Below, one piece after another: positions 35,813-47,496 of a DNA stretch of 64,000 nucleotides. Within the stretch, counting starts at the first letter, position 1. Each line of letters begins with the position of its first letter. A program made the position numbers and the translations under genes. The notes beneath the pieces were generated by a model that saw only the letters and a program-made list of their open reading frames with translations, had not been told where the DNA came from and searched no databases. Source of the stretch: Lotus japonicus (taxonomy: Eukaryota; Streptophyta; Magnoliopsida; Fabales; Fabaceae); NCBI RefSeq assembly GCF_012489685.1, contig NC_080043.1, positions 80,678,292 through 80,742,291 of the forward strand, in the 5' to 3' direction.

Positions 35813-36139
35813 CCCGTGTTTTAAAACTCGGCTCGGACCAGCCGGTCTGACCAGTTGGATCGGAACTCGACATGCCACCAGTTCGAGCCAAGTATCAGAT
35901 CGTTTAAGCAATTGACTCGGTGTGAATCAGTACAAACCGGCCGGTTGAACAAAATTTGCCTCGAGTCCGGCGAGTTATGCAGTAAACAAATAAACTTTGC
36001 TCTTATCTCGCCAGGAACCATCTCAGACCTGCATTCCCAGCAAAATAACTCCTAACATTTTAATCACCGTACAAATAAAGTTTAGCATCTTTGGTTGCTT
36101 GTGAAGTTGCAAAACGTGAAAGAAGAAAGAAGATAGTAA

Positions 36140-36312
36140 TGAATAATGGTACATACACACTTTACTTTCTCTTCCATCTCATTTCTACATATTTTTTGTC
36201 CTATTTCTCTTTGTATTTTTTATCACATCACAAATCATATCACTTGTTTATCTCTCATTTCTACCTTATCTCATAAGGTGGAGGTGTAATTGACTTGTCA
36301 ACTAAACATTAT
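36140..36312. mobile_element. MITE-like element, copy 2
   Basis: Its ends (aataatggtacatacacact, and the complement of gacttgtcaactaaacatt) and its T/C-rich interior resemble the element at 17652-17845. The boundaries are approximate. Confidence 0.45.
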
Positions 36313-36402
36313 TAATAAGATAATATTGAAACAAGACAAGCTAAAAGATTGGGGAGGCGACTGCGTCCTCTTTGCTACAAACATATGTGTTGTCCCCGAG
36401 GG

Positions 36403-39400
36403 TAGGGGTGTACGCGGGACGGGTTATGCTTGCCCCTCACCCGACCCTAAATGTTGATCGGGCCAATTTTTGAACCCTAACCCGACTAAACCCGACACGT
36501 TCCGGGTTTAACTAAGGACGAGTTAGGGTTGACCCGAAGGACAAGCACAATAGGATAGGAACATTAAAATTTTAAGAAACCAGCTAATAATTTACTGCGG
36601 AAAATTTTATAAAAATTTCATAACATTGTTAAACTATATAGCAAAAACTCTGGATCCATTTCTAAAAGAAAAAAATAAGTATAACAAATGAATGACAATA
36701 AATCAAGCTTAAAAGAGATATAGTCTCTGTCAAGGAACAGAGGAACTTGCTCTAATAACTCATGAAACAAGCATCAATTTGACCTACTCAACAAACCAAA
36801 ATTAACAATTACAAAGTAAATACTTCATTACTGTCAAATGTAATATTCAGAATAGAAATGTAACATTACATTGAGCACATTCAAACTCACACACATATAC
36901 CAAAACATAAGCATTTCCACTGGAAGCTACCGGCCTACAACATCAAATTAACAAAAGTGCAATTGTAGGCGATTTCCTAATTTGCAGCCATATACAAAAC
37001 ATAACTGCAACATATCAAATTCCCCTAACTAATTCTCACATATCTAAGTGTTATAAAAGATATGCAGCCATATACAAAACAAAACTGCAACATGCCTTTT
37101 ATAATTCCTGCACAAAAAAGAGATAACTATTCAAGTTTCTTTAAAAAAAAGCAATCAATCCAGATTTGGTTGGCTATCAATCAATATTCACAGCTTGTTG
37201 CATGTCACTTCCTCCTTGAGACTCAAGAATCTTGGTGGAAACATATGGAAAAAAAATAAGAATAACTTAGTTTATATCAAATTCATATTAATATAAATTA
37301 ACAAAAAATGAAAAAGAATCAGACTTACCATCAACAATCTTCTCAATGTTATCAAATTGATCAAAATCCTTATCCTCGAAAGCAAGACCACCGGAGTTTA
37401 ACCAATTCTGAGCACAAACAAGAGCTTCAACCATTCTGGGAGACGAAGAGCTACATAAGAGATCAAGAATATGCCCACTTATGCTAAAGCATGATTCGGA
37501 TGCCACGGAAGAAATCTGAACAACCAATACATCACAGGCCATGATAGAAAGGACCGGGTATTTTGATGAATTCACTTTCCACCAACCCAATATGTTAAAA
37601 TCAACATTTTCATCATCTATAGCATCCTCATTGAGATATCTCTCAAGATCTGATTTATTTAAATTTGGTTTTGCCCTTTTCTATTTTTTCCAAGCCCCCA
37701 CCCTGTTCCCAAAAGAACCTCCAATTAACCCTTTGGGCATGTCATTCAAAGTTGTACCCCTCGAAGAATCCCTGCCATCTTCACACTCCACATGTTCAGA
37801 AATTCCTTTTGAATAAAACTTGTGCAAGTCATCTAAGGTGTCATTAACCAAAGTTATCATCTTAGTTGCTAGGTCCTCAGCATATGTTTCTTTTAAACTC
37901 CAAGTGACATATTCAAGTTTGCATCGAGGATCCAAAACAACAGCAACAAACAACAAAGGATTGATATTTTCAACACTTCCCCAATATTTATTAAATTTTT
38001 CTCTCATTGAATGTGCCATAACCCCTAAGAGTTCAGAATGATTAGTACTCCATTCTGTCAACTCAGCTTGAATTGCAGCTATTCCATGGAAGCATTTGTT
38101 TGATGTCACACACAATGAACTAGGGAAAGACAAATTTGCTTCATAAAACATTTTTAGAAACTGAACAAATATTCTACCATGATGCTAATCCAAATCAGCA
38201 GGTGGACCAACCTTTTTCCCCTTTTCATCACGAAACCATTTAACAAAATCTAACTCTTGATCCAAGAGTCTATCAAAAGCTTTTTCAAACTTTACAACAT
38301 GTTCCATCATAGTGTAAGTGGAATTCCACCTAGTTGAAACATCTAGGCACACAAGACTTTCAGACTTAATCATTTCAGCCTCAATGCATTCTTTAAATCT
38401 TGAGGGTGAAGACCTAACATACCGCACTGCATTCCTAATGTTGTCAATGGATAATTGTTTCTCTTTCATTCCTTCATTCACAACCAAATTAAGAATATGA
38501 GCACAACACCTCATATGCATATATTGACCACCACACACTAGCCCACCTCTAGCATCTAGTTTTTTTTAAGGTATGTGATCACCCCATCATTAGAGCTTGC
38601 ATTATCAACTATGATTGAAAACACATTTTCAATTCCCCACTCTCGTAAACATTTCTCAATCTCTCTTCCAATGGTATCACCTTTGTGGTTTGCAACTAAA
38701 CCAAAGTTTAGAATTCTTTTTTGTAGCCTCCATTCTTCATCAATAAAATGAGCAGTTAAACACATATAAGATAAAATTCTGGCATGAAGTCCAACAATCA
38801 GTTGTCATACAAACACGAATTCTTGAATTAATAAACCAAGACTTCAACTTTTTCTTCTCATCTAAAAAGTGTTGGTAACAATCCCTTGCAACTGTGACCC
38901 TAGATGGTACAGTAAACCTAGGCTCTAATCGATTTATCATTTTGCGAAAACCACGCCCTTCTACAACCTTAAATGACATCTCATCACATATCACAAACTC
39001 AGCCAAAACCCTTCTACAATCCTCCAAGTTATACCCAACAGAATTTGTTCCACCTAGACCATCTTCTGAAGTTTTTGGCATATACCCATGAAGTGTCCCC
39101 TTATTACCAACTTTACTAATATCCATTGGTGAGACCTACGCAAATGTTTGTTCAAAGAATTGGTTCCATGTTTGTTTGGGTGACAACTATCTATTGCACA
39201 ACAATGATTGCATTTGGCCTTATGTTCACCTTTAGTCTCAACCAAAGGAAGCTTAGTGAAATGATCCCATACAATAGACTTCCTAGTCTTAGTACCCTGT
39301 CCCTCAATTTCATTTTCTTCACCTTCCCCTCCACCTTCATTTATTGTAGGTACAGTACAGTCCATTGTAGAAGGAAAAGTTGACAGATTTGCATTCATAG

Positions 39401-40719
39401 GAGGGTTTTGATTACAAGTTTCAAGTAAGGTACTTGGAGTTGGAGTAACTTCTTCCATTTTCAGTTAACTAAACCTAAATTATAAAAAAGAAAATTGGTA
39501 TTTGAAACATTTACAATTGAACAAGAAAGAAAATACATCCAAACAATAATAAACAAATAATAGTGAGAAAGAAGGGTCTATTACCTTAAGCCTCTCACCA
39601 CTGCAGTTTCAGATTTTGATCTCACATATTCACAAGCAAAGTGTATTCTCAACAATAAAGGTAATTTCCTCCTGCATAAAAGAACCAAAACTTGCACAAG
39701 TTAAATTCATTATACATACAGTACTTGATCATGATTCATGACTGAAAATGACCTTTAATTAATTCAGTGTCCTTTATATAGGTTTTGACACTAATAAACT
39801 AATGTCACTAAATCAATTGATTTGTATTTGGTAACTAAAATAATCATTATAAACAATCTTGTTATTTCAGAAGACTTGATCTTTGAGATTGAAGAACAAA
39901 GAACTTTGGATTGTGGAGCCTAGGAAAAAAACAAAAGTTAATAAATTTACATTATTTAACCATTAATGGGTTATCGTTGACAATAGAGCAAACTCATGAA
40001 CTGAAAAAGAGAGAACCAAATTGCTGAGGAGTTACTTGAAAGAGAACTGCTGAGGAGTAACAACTGTCAGCGCCGGCCGACAAGGAGCGCAGCAACAAGT
40101 CAAGGACGACTGAGGGTCGAATGTGTGCAAGTTAGTTGTCTCACAACACTAGATCGAGGAGAATATTTGTATGTAAATGGGATTGAAAGTGAAAAGGGAC
40201 GGCTAGAAGGGAAGCATACTCTACGATGGCGCCATCATCAACGGTGGAAGGTTAAAAGCTTCAATTTTGAAGGACACTGCCATCGTCAGTCGTCATGTCC
40301 TTGAAGAAGCAGTGAGAAGGAAGACGTTGTAGGTTAGGGTTGAAGCGTAAAAAGAAAACCTAATATGAATATATATGTGTGAAGATGTGTCTGTGTACTC
40401 TGTTGCATGGGTCGTTAATCTTTTAGCTGGCGATGGACCCTTCACAAGGTTGATCAATTCTTTTGCTCACTTGTCCAATTTCATTTCTACTAGAACTCTG
40501 TAACGATATGCAATAAAATCATTCAGAATTCAGAATGTATAAATTACTTAAACATGAATATATATATATTTATATATTCGGGTCGGGCCGGGTGACCCCA
40601 GGGTCTACCCGAAAATCGGGTTTAAAGAAGGACATTTCTTTTTGTCTCGCTTTTTAATTTTGGGCCGGGTTCAACTCGGCCCTAATGGTTCGGGTCGGGT
40701 CGGGTTTTGTACACCCTTA
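36403..40719 (-). mobile_element. hAT transposon, disabled, inserted in the SINE
   Basis: The element is 4317 bp, with ends TAGGGGTGTAC at 36403-36413 and GTACACCCTTA at 40709-40719. The 8-bp target duplication is cccgaggg at 36395-36402 and cccgagag at 40720-40727, one mismatch. Both subterminal regions are rich in cgggtcgggt and its complement, as in Ac/Tag1-like elements. The transposase runs on the minus strand and is broken. Confidence 0.93.
37288..39458 (-). pseudogene. hAT transposase, broken
   Basis: The N-terminus at 39458 leads to a BED-type zinc finger (CNHC, then HLRRSH) near 39130-39240, which binds the transposon ends. The central catalytic region of hAT transposases follows, with DCWTS, IVDNASSND, CAHILNLVV and DVSTRWNSTY. 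A C-terminal hAT dimerisation domain (SYP..ASESCFS..., here SKYPVLSIMA and SVASESCFSISG) lies near 37400-37570. The breaks are frameshifts near 39130, 38780 and 38560, and TAG at 38185-38187 and 37681-37683. No full-length protein is possible. Confidence 0.9.
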
Positions 40720-40903
40720 CCCGAGAGTTAGCTCAAGTGGTAAGAGCTAGGGGACATAAGGGTTGGAGAGGGGAAGGTCCAGGGTTCGAATCCTGAAAAG
40801 GAAATTTGAAGGAATTTTCTAACTTACTAACAACTAACCAATAACATTTGCCTATAAAAAAAAACAAACATATGTGTTTTTTTTATTTTGGTCAACATAT
40901 GTG

Positions 40904-41050
40904 TTTTTTTTTTGGTCAAAGGAAGTTATATTGATGAAACAAGGGCCAAGCCCAAGAGCCCAACAAGGCAAATACAAGCACCGCAGCACTGGCCAACAAA
41001 GCTAGGAACAAGAATGTATATCAACTAACTAAAAGACAGCACAACAAGTT
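40904..41050 (-). mobile_element. LINE 3'-end fragment
   Basis: A T run at about 40899-40909 is followed by ggtcaaaggaagttatattgatgaaacaagggccaag-type text (first 20 bases from 40910). This is the complement of a plant LINE 3' UTR with its poly(A) tail. No coding part is present. The right boundary is a guess. Confidence 0.5.
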
Positions 41051-41552
41051 AGTTAATATACTTATGTTTTTCTTAAATGGGCCTTATTTTTTTGATGAAT
41101 GGGCTTTACTTTAGGATCGTTAAACAGTACTATGGGTTTGTATTTTACTACTAGCATTGAAAGGAAATCTGCTGTCCAAAACAAAAAGAAGGAAATATGT
41201 TTTTATTGACAAAAAAAGAAGGAAATCTGTTCTTAACTTTTTATAACCACAATATCAGATTCAAAAATATTTAATTATTTATCAATAATTGTTTTGGTAC
41301 ATAATTATTAATCAATATTGTGTTGTAACAAAAAAAAATCAATATTGTGTGATGGTAATGATTTTAAATTTGGAGTATGAAGTTATTAATTAATGTTAGC
41401 TAGTATTATTCATTTTTAATTTTTTATAATATACGTTGAATCATATCAAGCACTTTGCTCAATGACTCACCGATCTGACCAGTGACTCATTGACTCAGTA
41501 CTTCGGCCGAGTCGAACACCGAACCAAATTTAAAACACTGTAGTAATCACTA

Positions 41553-42143
41553 TTTTAAAAACTGAAAAGTAAAAATTGCATGTCCGATCCAATCACATAT
41601 TCTGATTGGTGATGCTATCTACGAGCTCAAAACCAAATTAAACCTTTAATAAACCTAGTCAAACCGGTCATAGTAACTTTAGCGCTGTTGTGTGGTTTAA
41701 ACACAAATGGAACTTGCAAAAAATGGTCTAACCATTGCTTCACTTTGGCCATAGTTTTTGCAAAATGAAAATAAACAAAAAATTTGCTGCTCGGGAGATT
41801 TGAACCCGGATCATGGGTAAGATATAAAAAAAATATAAACCACTGTACCATATGTTTGGTTTTTTTTTTGGCACATCGGAAAGATAAATCGCACCCGTCA
41901 GGGATCGATCCCTGAACCTCCCCCTACCGAACCCATATGTGCCCCAACTCCTACCACTTGAGCTATCCTACGGGGACATATTTTTGGTCTTTTAATACTC
42001 TTCATTATTTACCTAATTTATGTATATACCCACTTTCAAAAAAAAATTATGTATATACCTGGTTTAACCGGTTCAACAACTGACTTGTTAATCTTACCGG
42101 TGACTAGCACATTGACTTAGCACCCTGAATGACGTTCCGTGTT
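41553..42143. mobile_element. ccggtt-family repeat, copy 2, with nested SINE
   Basis: The left end attttaaaaactgaaaag and right end gttccgtgtttaaaaag are near-complements. The interior includes aaaccggtcatag, a gggagatttgaacccgga segment, and accggttcaacaactgac near the right end. A SINE sits at 41861-41976. The protein-like ORF at 41627-41851 is chance. Confidence 0.5.
41861..41976 (-). mobile_element. tRNA-derived SINE, copy 3 (different tail)
   Basis: On the minus strand it starts near TCCCCGTAGGATAGCTCAAG. It has box A GATAGCTCAAGTGGTAGG and a box B-like GGGATCGATCCC, and ends TTTCCGATGTGCC plus an A run. Target duplications catatgtttggt (41849-41860) and catatttttggt (41977-41988) match at 11 of 12 positions. 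The head resembles copies 1 and 2, but the tail does not. Confidence 0.85.
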
Positions 42144-42392
42144 TAAAAAGAGTGATCCCCATAACACGCTACCTAGAGAAATCATGTCTTCGAAGCAAAC
42201 AATAATTAATACACACTTGAAACTCATTATTATCCTAATCAATTTTAATAAAATTAAATTTATCAAAATCAATTTTGCAGTCATAAATGGCACCAATGAT
42301 GAATACTTCGATGACGGAGGTGTGGTGAGATCATACCTAACAAATTTGACGCCAGCCTCTGTTAGAGCTTTGTTGTACTTGCTTACTAGTAG

Positions 42393-42648
42393 CTAGTAAT
42401 ATAGAAAAAGTCAAAAACAGATGAAATGTCAATCAAATAGATGGTAAATTATGATCTCATTCGTGTGTAAGTGACTAAGTACAATAATGTTTATAAATGT
42501 GGTTAGTTAAAATTTAAAATATAATTGTACTTACTTTCTAGTAATATAGACGAAGTTAAAAAAGCAGATGAAATGTCAATCGTGTGTAAGTGACTAAGTA
42601 CAATCATGTTTATAAATGTGGTTAATTAAAAATTTAAATATAATAATA
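42393..42648. repeat. Tandem duplication with period about 145 bp
   Basis: The unit starting ctagtaatatag at 42393 repeats at 42538. The second copy lacks about 35 bp from its middle. Shared text includes cgtgtgtaagtgactaag and tgtttataaatgtggtta. No known element is recognised. Confidence 0.8.
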
Positions 42649-42680
42649 TCAATACGTATATTAATTTTATTTTACCAATT

Positions 42681-42682
<2 letters not shown>

Positions 42683-42714
<32 letters not shown>
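42683..42714. repeat. (TAA)n microsatellite
   Basis: A run of about 10 AAT/TAA units in AT-rich DNA. Confidence 0.95.
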
Positions 42715-42716
<2 letters not shown>

Positions 42717-42749
42717 GTATCTTTATTAAACACAACATCATTCCTAGCC

Positions 42750-43275
42750 AATCAATGATGCGATGGAAACCCCCTCCGGTAAAGTGTGTGAAGATTAGCA
42801 ATGATGCGGGGTGGTCTGGACAAAGCTCTACTGGTTTTGGGATGGTTGTGAGGTCTCCGTCACTCTGCTGCTTCACTCTCCGCGACTACTTAGCTACAAG
42901 ATTTCAAATTGGACCCTCTTGCCGCGGAGGCTATGGCGCTAAGATAGAGTGTTTTCATGGCCCATAAGCTAGAGATCGAGGATGTTATTTAATTTCGAAT
43001 TTGATTCAGAGAGGATGATTAAAGCCGTAAGGTCATCAACGTAACTTGTCCCCCTAAAATCACACATGTGATCCATGACTGCAAAACTCTTGTTTGTAGT
43101 ACTGTTCATTCAATAGCTTTTGTTCATGTAAAGAGAGCAGCGAATGACGTAGCTCATGCATGCAGCAATTAGGATTCCTTCAACTCGTTGGTGGGATGAT
43201 TTCCTTCTACATGTTGAACAAGCGTAGACTCCTCTTTAATTGTTCAATTAAATGAAGTACTTTCCATAAAAAAAT
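42750..43275 (+). pseudogene. LINE RNase H fragment
   Basis: The translation from about 42755 gives RWKPPPVKCVKISNDAGW and STGFGMVVRSP, matching the start of the plant LINE RNase H (RVT_3) domain. Later frames give FVHVKRAANDVAHACS, the conserved end of that domain, near 43130-43170. Stops and frame changes lie between. An A7 tract at about 43268-43274 may be the tail. No RT is present. Confidence 0.65.
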
Positions 43276-43635
43276 ATAGTATATTTATATTAAGTTATTA
43301 TTTTAACAATTATATCTTCACTTAATTTATAACAAATATGTATAACTAAAATATGATATATATAAATTGTCTTTAAAGATTTATCTGTAAATAATAAAAT
43401 AATAATTATTCCTTACACACATTTTTTTTCTCTCTTTCATTCTTTTCTTCCTTTTTCACTTGGAACTCGGAGTGGCGTGAAACAGCCATGTGATTCCTCT
43501 GCGAGTGAAGGTGGTAAAACCACTTGGAAGACATGCACTTGATCGTCTTGCGTCACCAGAGATTTGGCAATGAAGTAAGCTGATCACGTAAGCATGAACG
43601 TACCAGAATTTTATTTGATTACCACAACCTTGCAA

Positions 43636-43643
43636 TATAAATA
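43636..43643 (+). promoter_or_regulatory. TATA box of the dioxygenase gene
   Basis: TATAAATA lies 63 bp before the ATG with flanking G/C bases, predicting a leader of about 30 bases. It is the best TATA match among the host genes here. Confidence 0.7.
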
Positions 43644-43698
43644 GCCGTGCCATCCATCTTCAAATTAACCACATAGCTAGAAGCAGATACATTTTACA

Positions 43699-46600
43699 AT
43701 GGCCACCACCACCATCACCACCGCCACAAAGTCACCCCTCTTAACCGACTTGGCCTCCACCCTGAACCATGTCCCCTCCAATTTCATCAGGCCCATCAAT
43801 GACCGTCCAAATGTTCATGAATTTCAATCCTTCTCCGATTCCATTCCTATCATTGACCTCCAAGGTCTAGATGGTTCCAATCGCGAAGAAATCATCCAAA
43901 AGATTGCCAACGCTTGCCAAAATTATGGCTTTTTCCAAGTATAAATCAAATCAAAATTATGACTTTTTGCATGCAATATAATTATGTTGTTACACACAAA
44001 TTTCAAATTGGCCTTTAATATATCTATATCTATGATTTTTCACATGGAATCATGAGTATTTTTTTTCTTTTTTTAAGATTGTGCATCATGGAGTGCCGGA
44101 GGAGGTGGTAGGTAACATGGTGAAGGTGTCAAGAGAATTCTTCAGTTTGCCAGAGAGTGAGAGGCTGAAGAATTACTCTGATGACATGTCAAAGACAACC
44201 AGGCTTTCCACCAGTTTCAACTTGAAGACTGAGAAGGTTTCCAACTGGAGGGACTACTTGAGACTTCACTGCCATCCTCTTCAGGATTACATTCACGAGT
44301 GGCCTGCCAACCCTCCATCTTTCAGGTTAAAAACATACACAATTAATCATTTATTTTGTTGTATGTATCTTTCTTTGGAAACAATCATGTTCGATTCGGA
44401 AACTATGATAATATGTGGGTGAGCTCTCGAGTTTTGAAAACAGGACTGGATTAGCCAGTTCAACCAAAAATTAGCTAACCGAGAATAAATTCTAGAACTG
44501 GTCAAAACATATTAAGACTCGGTCGAACGGATCCAGAATCAGGCTTAACCAACCATTTTTCTATTTGTAATGTTTTGCTTTCCTTTTATTTTTAAAACAA
44601 TATTTTAACGACTTATTAATTTTTTCATCATATAAAATATATTTGATGAGCAACTTATAATAATTTAATATTTAATATTTCGCATGAACGTATTATATAT
44701 CATGTAAATAATATTAAAATATTATTTAATTGCTACATATTGAATCTATAATTTGATTATATGGTTTCACTATTAAATTTTGAACCAGTACTTTTAACCG
44801 ATTCAACAACTGGTCCGATTTTTTTAAAAGATAGACAATTACTTTGTTTAATTGACAAATTTAAACTTCCATCGTGTTTACTTTCCCTCAACAATAAATT
44901 TTGAATTTTCTTATGATGATGATCTTCAGAGAGGATGTTGCTGAGTATTGCAAACATGTGAGAGGGTTGTCACTGAAATTGGTTGAGGCCATATCTGAGA
45001 GCCTGGGGTTGGAGAGGAATTACATAGACAAAGCACTAGGAAAACATGGGCAGCACATGGCCATTAACTACTACCCTCCATGTCCTGAGCCAGGGCTGAC
45101 ATATGGCCTACCAGCTCATACTGACCCAAATGTCATTACCATTTTGCTGCAAAATGATGTGGCAGGCTTGCAGGTCCTGAAAGATGAGAAATGGGTAACT
45201 GTCAATCCTGTTCCTAACACATTCATCGTCAATATTGGGGACCAAATTCAGGTAATTCACTCATGCTCGTTTTTGTGTCGCTTTGCCACTTCTGCAATTT
45301 TTTAGAACAAATGCAATGCAAGACATGTAGACGCATAAAGAAAGGCCTCTTTCTATATTAAAGATTGTTCAAAACTTTTTGAATGTAATTAATGACTCTC
45401 ATATATAGTCAACAATAACGAATGATATTCTATATGAATTAAATTAAAGCTTTTTTTAACCTTAATTAAGGTGAATTTTGTGGTACCCATATATTTTTTC
45501 GGGTATGGTACCTCGTATAGTACTTTAAGTTATAATTTTGTTATTTTCTTAAAAAAAAAATGGATGATTTATTGTTGCAATTTTTTTAAGAATTTAAGTT
45601 CGATTACTCAATCAACTAATTACATATTGTATTTAAGTTTGTTTATATTGTTCAATGCACGATTTGAAAAACTAGGATTTTAAGTTTAACTTTCGATTTT
45701 GAGATATCATCTAAGATCCTGTCTTGTCAGATCTTCTTTCTCCATGTCTCACCTATGTTAAACCTTGCAAATCTTCATCCATTATTTTTTTTTAAGTTCA
45801 AATTGTATTATTTTTCTATTAATTTATATCATTCTGGGTATCACGCCTTAATCTGGCTTAAGGTACCACAGCAAGCACCTTAAATTAAAGCTAAGAAGGC
45901 ACAATTCTTTTTTGAATGTAGTTAATGACTCTTATAGTCAGCTAATGAAACATTGTTCTATCAAATCAAGATTAGAAGCCAAGACACACTTCTTTTTTTA
46001 GTATAACTGGTGACTCTTATTATAGGCAGCAATAATTAAACATTAAACATTATTCCATCAAATTAAGATTAGAAGGCACAATTCTTACCTAAGGGTAATT
46101 ATTATGACTTAAGGTATTGATAGGGTGAGAATAGGTTAAGCAAGCCGAACTACTTCGCGAGTTTTTTTTATAGGCACTTCGTGTGTTAATAATATAATAG
46201 ACGTATGATTTTTCTTTTCTTCTTTTTTATAGACGTATAATATACTTAAAAGTTTTAAGTTCTAAGTCTGACATGATAGTTATCATTTTTTTTAAGTCAA
46301 TGCTGTCCTTTTGTTTTTTAAGTCAATGCTGTCATGTTATTAGTTAAACTTAAATTGAGCCATTTGTTCAATAATGCATGTCTTAGAGTATCTCCAATGC
46401 ATAGTTGCTAGTTGTGTTGCTTAAAAACTATTTCGGTGGGTCCAGACTGATACATAGGATTTAAGCAACCCAAGCAGAATTCGCTCAAACCACGGTTGCT
46501 TAGTTTACTTTTAGTTGGGTCTCATTATACCTCTTATATTTATATTATTTTAAGGTAATGACATTATACAAGTGCATGAATGAAAGAGAAAATATGATTT

Positions 46601-47077
46601 TTTAGTCAAAAAGTAAGGAGAGAAAAAATAAGCAACCGTTGCTTAAATTTAAGCAACCCAGCTGTCAACGTCATGTTGCTCCAGTGGTGCTCCAAAATAA
46701 ACAACGTTGCTTAAGTTGCCAACTGGATTTAAGTAACTCCATTAGAGATGCTCTTATGAATAATGCTGTTCATGAATAAGATGGAATATTATTAATTAAT
46801 ATGCATGTTGTGTGTGGGTTTGGCAAAGGTGATAAGCAATGATAAGTACAAGAGTGCCCTTCATCGAGCATTGGTGAACAATGAAAAGGAGAGGATGTCC
46901 ATTCCCACCTTCTACTGTCCTTCACCGGACGCTTTGATAGGACCAGCTCCCCAACTAATAGACATCGACCATCCTGCTCAATACACAAACTATGCTTACA
47001 GTGAATATTACCACAACTTCTGGAACAGAGGACTTTCAAAAACAACTTGCGTGGACATGTTCAAGGCTTCAAACTAG
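43699..47077 (+). CDS. DLO: 2-oxoglutarate/Fe(II) dioxygenase, DMR6-like oxygenase type
   Basis: Four exons are read: 43699-43938, 44078-44325, 44930-45251 and 46829-47077. All are in phase and give 352 residues, normal for the family. The N-terminal DIOX_N domain includes SIPIIDLQGLDG and NYGFFQIVHHGVP. In the oxygenase domain the iron ligands are H226, D228 and H282, and the 2-oxoglutarate contact is R292-x-S294. KTTRLSTSFN and KVSNWRDYLRLHC are strongly DMR6/DLO-like. Arabidopsis DMR6 and DLO1 hydroxylate salicylic acid and dampen immunity. Legume relatives may instead act on flavanones, so the substrate is inferred only to family level. It acts in the cytosol. Intron 2 carries a ccggtt-family repeat and intron 3 a Harbinger-like MITE. 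No damage is seen in the exons. Confidence 0.93.
44430..44840. mobile_element. ccggtt-family repeat, copy 3, in dioxygenase intron 2
   Basis: The left end gagttttgaaaacaggac and right end gtccgatttttttaaaa are near-complements. Words such as ccagttcaacc, gactcggtcgaac and aaccgattcaacaactgg match the other copies. Boundaries are approximate. Confidence 0.5.
46386..46753. mobile_element. PIF/Harbinger-like (Tourist) MITE in dioxygenase intron 3
   Basis: The ends GAGTATCTCCAATG and the complement of CATTAGAGATGCTC are imperfect inverted repeats of the widespread GAGCATCTCCAATG type. A TTA target duplication is present at 46383-46385 and 46754-46756. The 368-bp interior repeats gttgcttaa and aagcaacc. 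It ends 75 bp before exon 4. Confidence 0.8.
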
Positions 47078-47448
47078 CTCATCATTTTGGCATTGATGCG
47101 CGCGGCCATGATTTCTAAGCTTTGTCAAAGGTTCTATGAACTTTTTGGTATTTATATTGTAACTTGTAAGATCGAATAGTTTGTGATGTTACATAATTTG
47201 TTAAATAAAAATCAGTCTGATGACTTCTTGTTATATTATTTCTCAAACAACTATTTCAGAACCTTAATTAAGTGTTGGTAAAGGTTCTGATTAAAGATCT
47301 TAATTATATTATATTATAATTTTTAACATGAAATATAGATAAAAAAAATTTAAAAGAATTGAGGGCTTGCGGTATGATAAATTAATCATAGAAATTTTGA
47401 TACGGTAGTCAAAATAATTAATTGTTCTAAAAATTTAAAATTGTTAGA
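47078..47448. other. Dioxygenase 3' UTR and short intergenic DNA
   Basis: AT-rich sequence after the stop; candidate poly(A) signal aataaa at about 47203-47208. No gene. Confidence 0.5.
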
Positions 47449-47490
47449 TTTTTTTTATAAGCCAATGTTAGTTGTTAATTGTTTTTTTAA
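47449..47490 (-). mobile_element. SINE 3'-tail remnant
   Basis: The sequence ttttttttataagccaatg, then ttagttgttaattg, matches the complement of the tail of SINE copies 1 and 2. The tRNA-like head is missing, perhaps lost when the LINE at 47497 inserted. Confidence 0.5.
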
Positions 47491-47496
47491 AACGGT

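Larger units (their letters stand above)
36392..40863 (+). mobile_element. tRNA-derived SINE, copy 2, split by a hAT transposon
   Basis: The first 11 bp (36392-36402) lie left of the hAT element and the rest (40728-40863) lies right of it. Together they make about 147 bp. Box A TTAGCTCAAGTGGTAAGAG and a perfect box B GGTTCGAATCC are in the right part. The end, ACATTTGCCTATAAAAAAAAA, matches copy 1. The SINE's own 15-bp target duplication acaaacatatgtgtt is exact at 36377-36391 and 40864-40878, on opposite sides of the hAT, which proves the order of events. Confidence 0.92.
35815..41537. mobile_element. Proposed composite: ccggtt-family repeat split by later insertions
   Basis: The left part (about 35815-36045) starts gttttaaaactcggctcgg and is full of ccggt and gaccagt words. 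The right part (about 41440-41537) ends in the near-complement, aaccaaatttaaaac. Between them lie a MITE, a SINE carrying a hAT element, and a LINE fragment, so the original repeat may have been under 1 kb. Target duplications could not be matched, and the pairing of these two ends is inference. Related copies are at 41553-42143 and 44430-44840. Confidence 0.4.

Noticed and set aside
37288..39458. Domesticated hAT-derived host gene
   Set aside because: Intact element ends and target duplications surround it, and several stops and frameshifts break the frame.
40728..40800. tRNA gene suggested by box A and perfect box B
   Set aside because: The arms do not fold into a full cloverleaf, there is an A-rich tail, and target duplications flank the unit; it is a SINE.
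41770..41830. tRNA-like gggagatttgaacccgga segment
   Set aside because: It lies in a dispersed repeat and lacks box A and acceptor pairing.
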